NCBI GenBank assembly: GCA_002205965.3
Contig: NADL03000758.1
Span: 806,001-870,000, forward strand
Length of the DNA stretch: 64,000 nt
Reading direction: 5' to 3'
From: Kappaphycus alvarezii
Taxonomy: Eukaryota; Rhodophyta; Florideophyceae; Gigartinales; Solieriaceae
Numbering within the stretch: the first letter of the stretch is position 1; each line of letters opens with the position of its first letter. The notes under the pieces are model-generated. The model saw only the letters and a list, made by a program, of their open reading frames with translations, had not been told where the DNA came from and made no database searches. The translations under genes were made by a program, and so were the position numbers. Shown here piece after piece: positions 61,600 through 64,000 of this stretch.

Positions 61600-64000
61600 A
61601 CCATTCGAAGCGATCCTTCTCTGCTCATGTTTTTGAGTAATAAGTCTGCCTTGTTACTCATAGAACGTATTGCAACTCGATAGTTCCTTTTCTTATTAGT
61701 TCTTTCACTTTTTCAACTCTAAGATCAATATGCACGTTCCTTGGTGATATGTGGTCTGCCGTATCCATGGAGATAGCTAGCGTGCTATCACAACTTAAAA
61801 TGGTAGGCACAAAGGTATTCATTTCATGCCATGGCCACTGATTGCAAATTTCCCAGAAAAGCTTTCGAATCAGGATAGTTCTTTTCCACATTCTGCAAGG
61901 GCCACATGCTCAGCTTCACTAGAAAGTCGATATTACCGTTTTACGTCTCGATTTCCAGAAGATTGGGGACCCGTTTGTATCAACCATGAAACCAGTGGTT
62001 GAGAGTCTTGAGTTAATACATCTGCCCCAGTCGGCATCAACGGAAGCACCAATGGATTGAGTAGTGATACCATATGTACTGCAGTAGTGCAAATCGAATT
62101 GGCTCGAGTCATTGAGATACCTGAGGAAACTTTTCACCAATTTACAACGTCTTTCAGGGGGAGTGTGGACCTGAAGAGCAAAACCAGAAACCGGGAATGA
62201 TAAGTCTGGGCGAGTGGAGACAGTAAAGTATAGTAGTCCGCTAATAATACTCCAGTAAGTATGATGGTCATCAGAGGAGAGCAATGGCTCCTCACAGAGC
62301 GCTATAACCAATTGCTGGATGTCCATCGGAAGTAGAGCCAAGAAGGCATTCAATTTTTGCATTCCATAGGCCTTCAGGAGCTTATTTCAGTAACATTTCT
62401 GGTCATGGTCTGATGCCAAATGGAGAACGAGTAATTTTCCAGCCGATGAAAGACCTCAGTGCTCCGAAGAACTTGATTTCAAAAGTTGATGCGAGGAAGT
62501 CTTTCAGGCTTTTGAGAATATCGTAGGAGTTTGTTGCGAAAGCCATGTCATTATTCAAACAGCCAAATAAGGTATGAATTATTCTTACGGAGGAATTACA
62601 GCCGTTGGTCGAAGTTAGACGCGTGCAAACCCCATTTGATGATCTTATCATGGAGATATGGAAAGTGTATACCTCCTGCTTGTTTTGCTCCATATATACA
62701 TTTACCCAGTTTACAAGCTTGCCCAGGCTTTGCGAAAGTTCGAAAGGAATCTGTCGGCTGTTCCTTGTAGATTATAATGTCCAATGTTCCGTATGTAGAT
62801 ACCTTCTAGAATGATGTTTCTGGCAGCGACAAGGGCAAAATGGAGTCCAATTGTCTCTTGAGAGGCAAATGGTGCATAGATGATTTCTGGGTCGTAGTCA
62901 AAGTATGACTTTTGACGGTCCCCCTTAAGGTGCAGCGAGCCTTTGGCAAGTATTGTTCACCAGTAGAGTCCAAAGGTTAGCGCAAAATGCCCAGTTAAAT
63001 AGCAGAGGTCTTACTGCAGCGGTTCTGGATACGTAGGACCAGTTTTTTTTTGATCAAGGCACTCTATTCTCGATCGATGGCCTCAGCCCATTGCAGTATG
63101 TCACAAGCCTCTGCGAAAGTAGATGGTTCAGTTGCCGAGTCTGCGATAGCCTTTGCCTTCGGAAAACCAATTCTGGGTTCTGCTGATGGATCGAAATCAT
63201 GCATTTCAATTCTGTGAGCTGGGTAAGAAAATCGACTTTGGCCTCTTTTTTCATGGTATGACCTTCTGATGCGACCATTTTTTTCGTCTTCCATGTGTTT
63301 GCGATAGAAATTGATGAAATGGCCAGGTTTCTCACAGTAATGACAGGCTTCTTGATTCCTATTATTTTGACTATTATACAGTCCATCAAGACCACGTCCT
63401 CGACCATATCTGTCTCTTCTATGCCAAGAACCTCGCCCTTTTCCACGACTGCTTCGTATAGAAGCATCAGATATCTGAGATTGAATTTGGGGCTACTTCT
63501 GGGGTATTCGTTATGAGCGTTATTCGGATTTGAACGTCGGGAAAGTTCGCCTTGGATTGCGCTAATGACATTTCAAATGATTATTTGTTATTGAAGATAC
63601 CATAGAAAAGGCGACAAATGACGGCGGCAGAGATCTGATAAGTTCTGATGTCTTTTCTCGGTCTGGTAATTTCTGGTCGTACGTTGCGAGCTCTCTACAT
63701 ATACTTTTGAATTCTGTGAAATGCTTGTGCCAGTCTTTTGTTTCGTCAAAAACCAGCATGTACAACTTGTTCCTGGTGTTTCGAATTGCCTGCTCATTGG
63801 TGCAGTGTAAATGCGTTTCAGCTCGTTCCCTAGGTCCAGAGCTGTTTTGGAGTCGTCGTCTGCAATGAGTCTAGCTTGTGCCATAGCGGAAGCACTAAGG
63901 CCGAGGGTAATGAAGCTTTTCGACTTTGCGAAGAGTTTGGTCCATTCACCTAGCAATCCAGATGAAGGAGAGACTGGATTGCATCTCAAGCCAATCATTG
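61600..64000 (-). mobile_element. Copia LTR retrotransposon fossil, cut by the right window edge
   Basis: The minus-strand pieces run gag (63998-63050), then reverse transcriptase (about 62790-62400) and the RT/RNase H end (62360-61660; for example SARTRPDLSF-like STRPDLSFPVSGFALQ and GASVDADWGRCINSR). This is Copia order. The integrase region between gag and RT is largely missing, and the coding parts are broken many times. No LTR is recognised inside the window on its 3' side. It looks older than the copy at 30.4-36.7 kb. Confidence 0.7.

Overview
The window reads as nuclear DNA of a eukaryotic alga, and I lean towards a red macroalga. The host genes are compact and intron-poor. They include an endomembrane Qa-SNARE, a Mediator tail subunit, an ataxin-3-like Josephin protein, and a CDP-diacylglycerol synthase whose N-terminus looks like a plastid transit peptide. 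They are embedded in Copia-type LTR elements, LINEs that end in a zinc/nuclease-like domain, and pogo/Tc1 DNA transposons. The lineage call is an inference; no rRNA or plastid marker is present.

Layout. The first 17.7 kb are gene-rich. They hold the start of a type II membrane protein running off the left edge (-), an FkbM-type methyltransferase (+), a Gemin5-like WD40 protein (+), a syntaxin (+), a possible acidic protein (+), a Josephin protein (+), a CDP-DAG synthase (-), a proline-rich unknown (+) and an LDAH-type lipid hydrolase (-). From 17.7 to 48.3 kb the DNA is mostly transposons: a LINE (19.3-21.1 kb), a pogo-like transposon (22.8-24.2 kb), a broken Copia element with both LTRs (30.4-36.7 kb), a second Copia fragment, a Tc1/mariner relic and two inverted LINE pieces (44.5-48.2 kb). 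A gene island at 48.5-53.6 kb holds MED16, apparently followed in the same transcript by an Ala/Gln/Met-rich linker and a MED25-type ACID/SPOC-like domain. A small Cys-containing ORF, a fourth LINE (55.6-58.6 kb) and a third Copia fossil (61.6 kb to the right edge) complete the window.

Two patterns cut across the window. First, nearly every host gene stays protein-like along its length but changes frame several times by single bases, and most changes sit at homopolymer runs. This suggests missing bases in the assembly more than gene death, so all gene models here are frame-corrected by eye. Second, a palindromic TACTGTAC/GTACAGTA motif forms clusters 0.15-0.7 kb upstream of several gene starts and is also built into the Copia LTRs.

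The most unusual candidates are the MED16-ACID fusion, the Josephin protein lacking its catalytic Cys and His, and the palindromic motif clusters.
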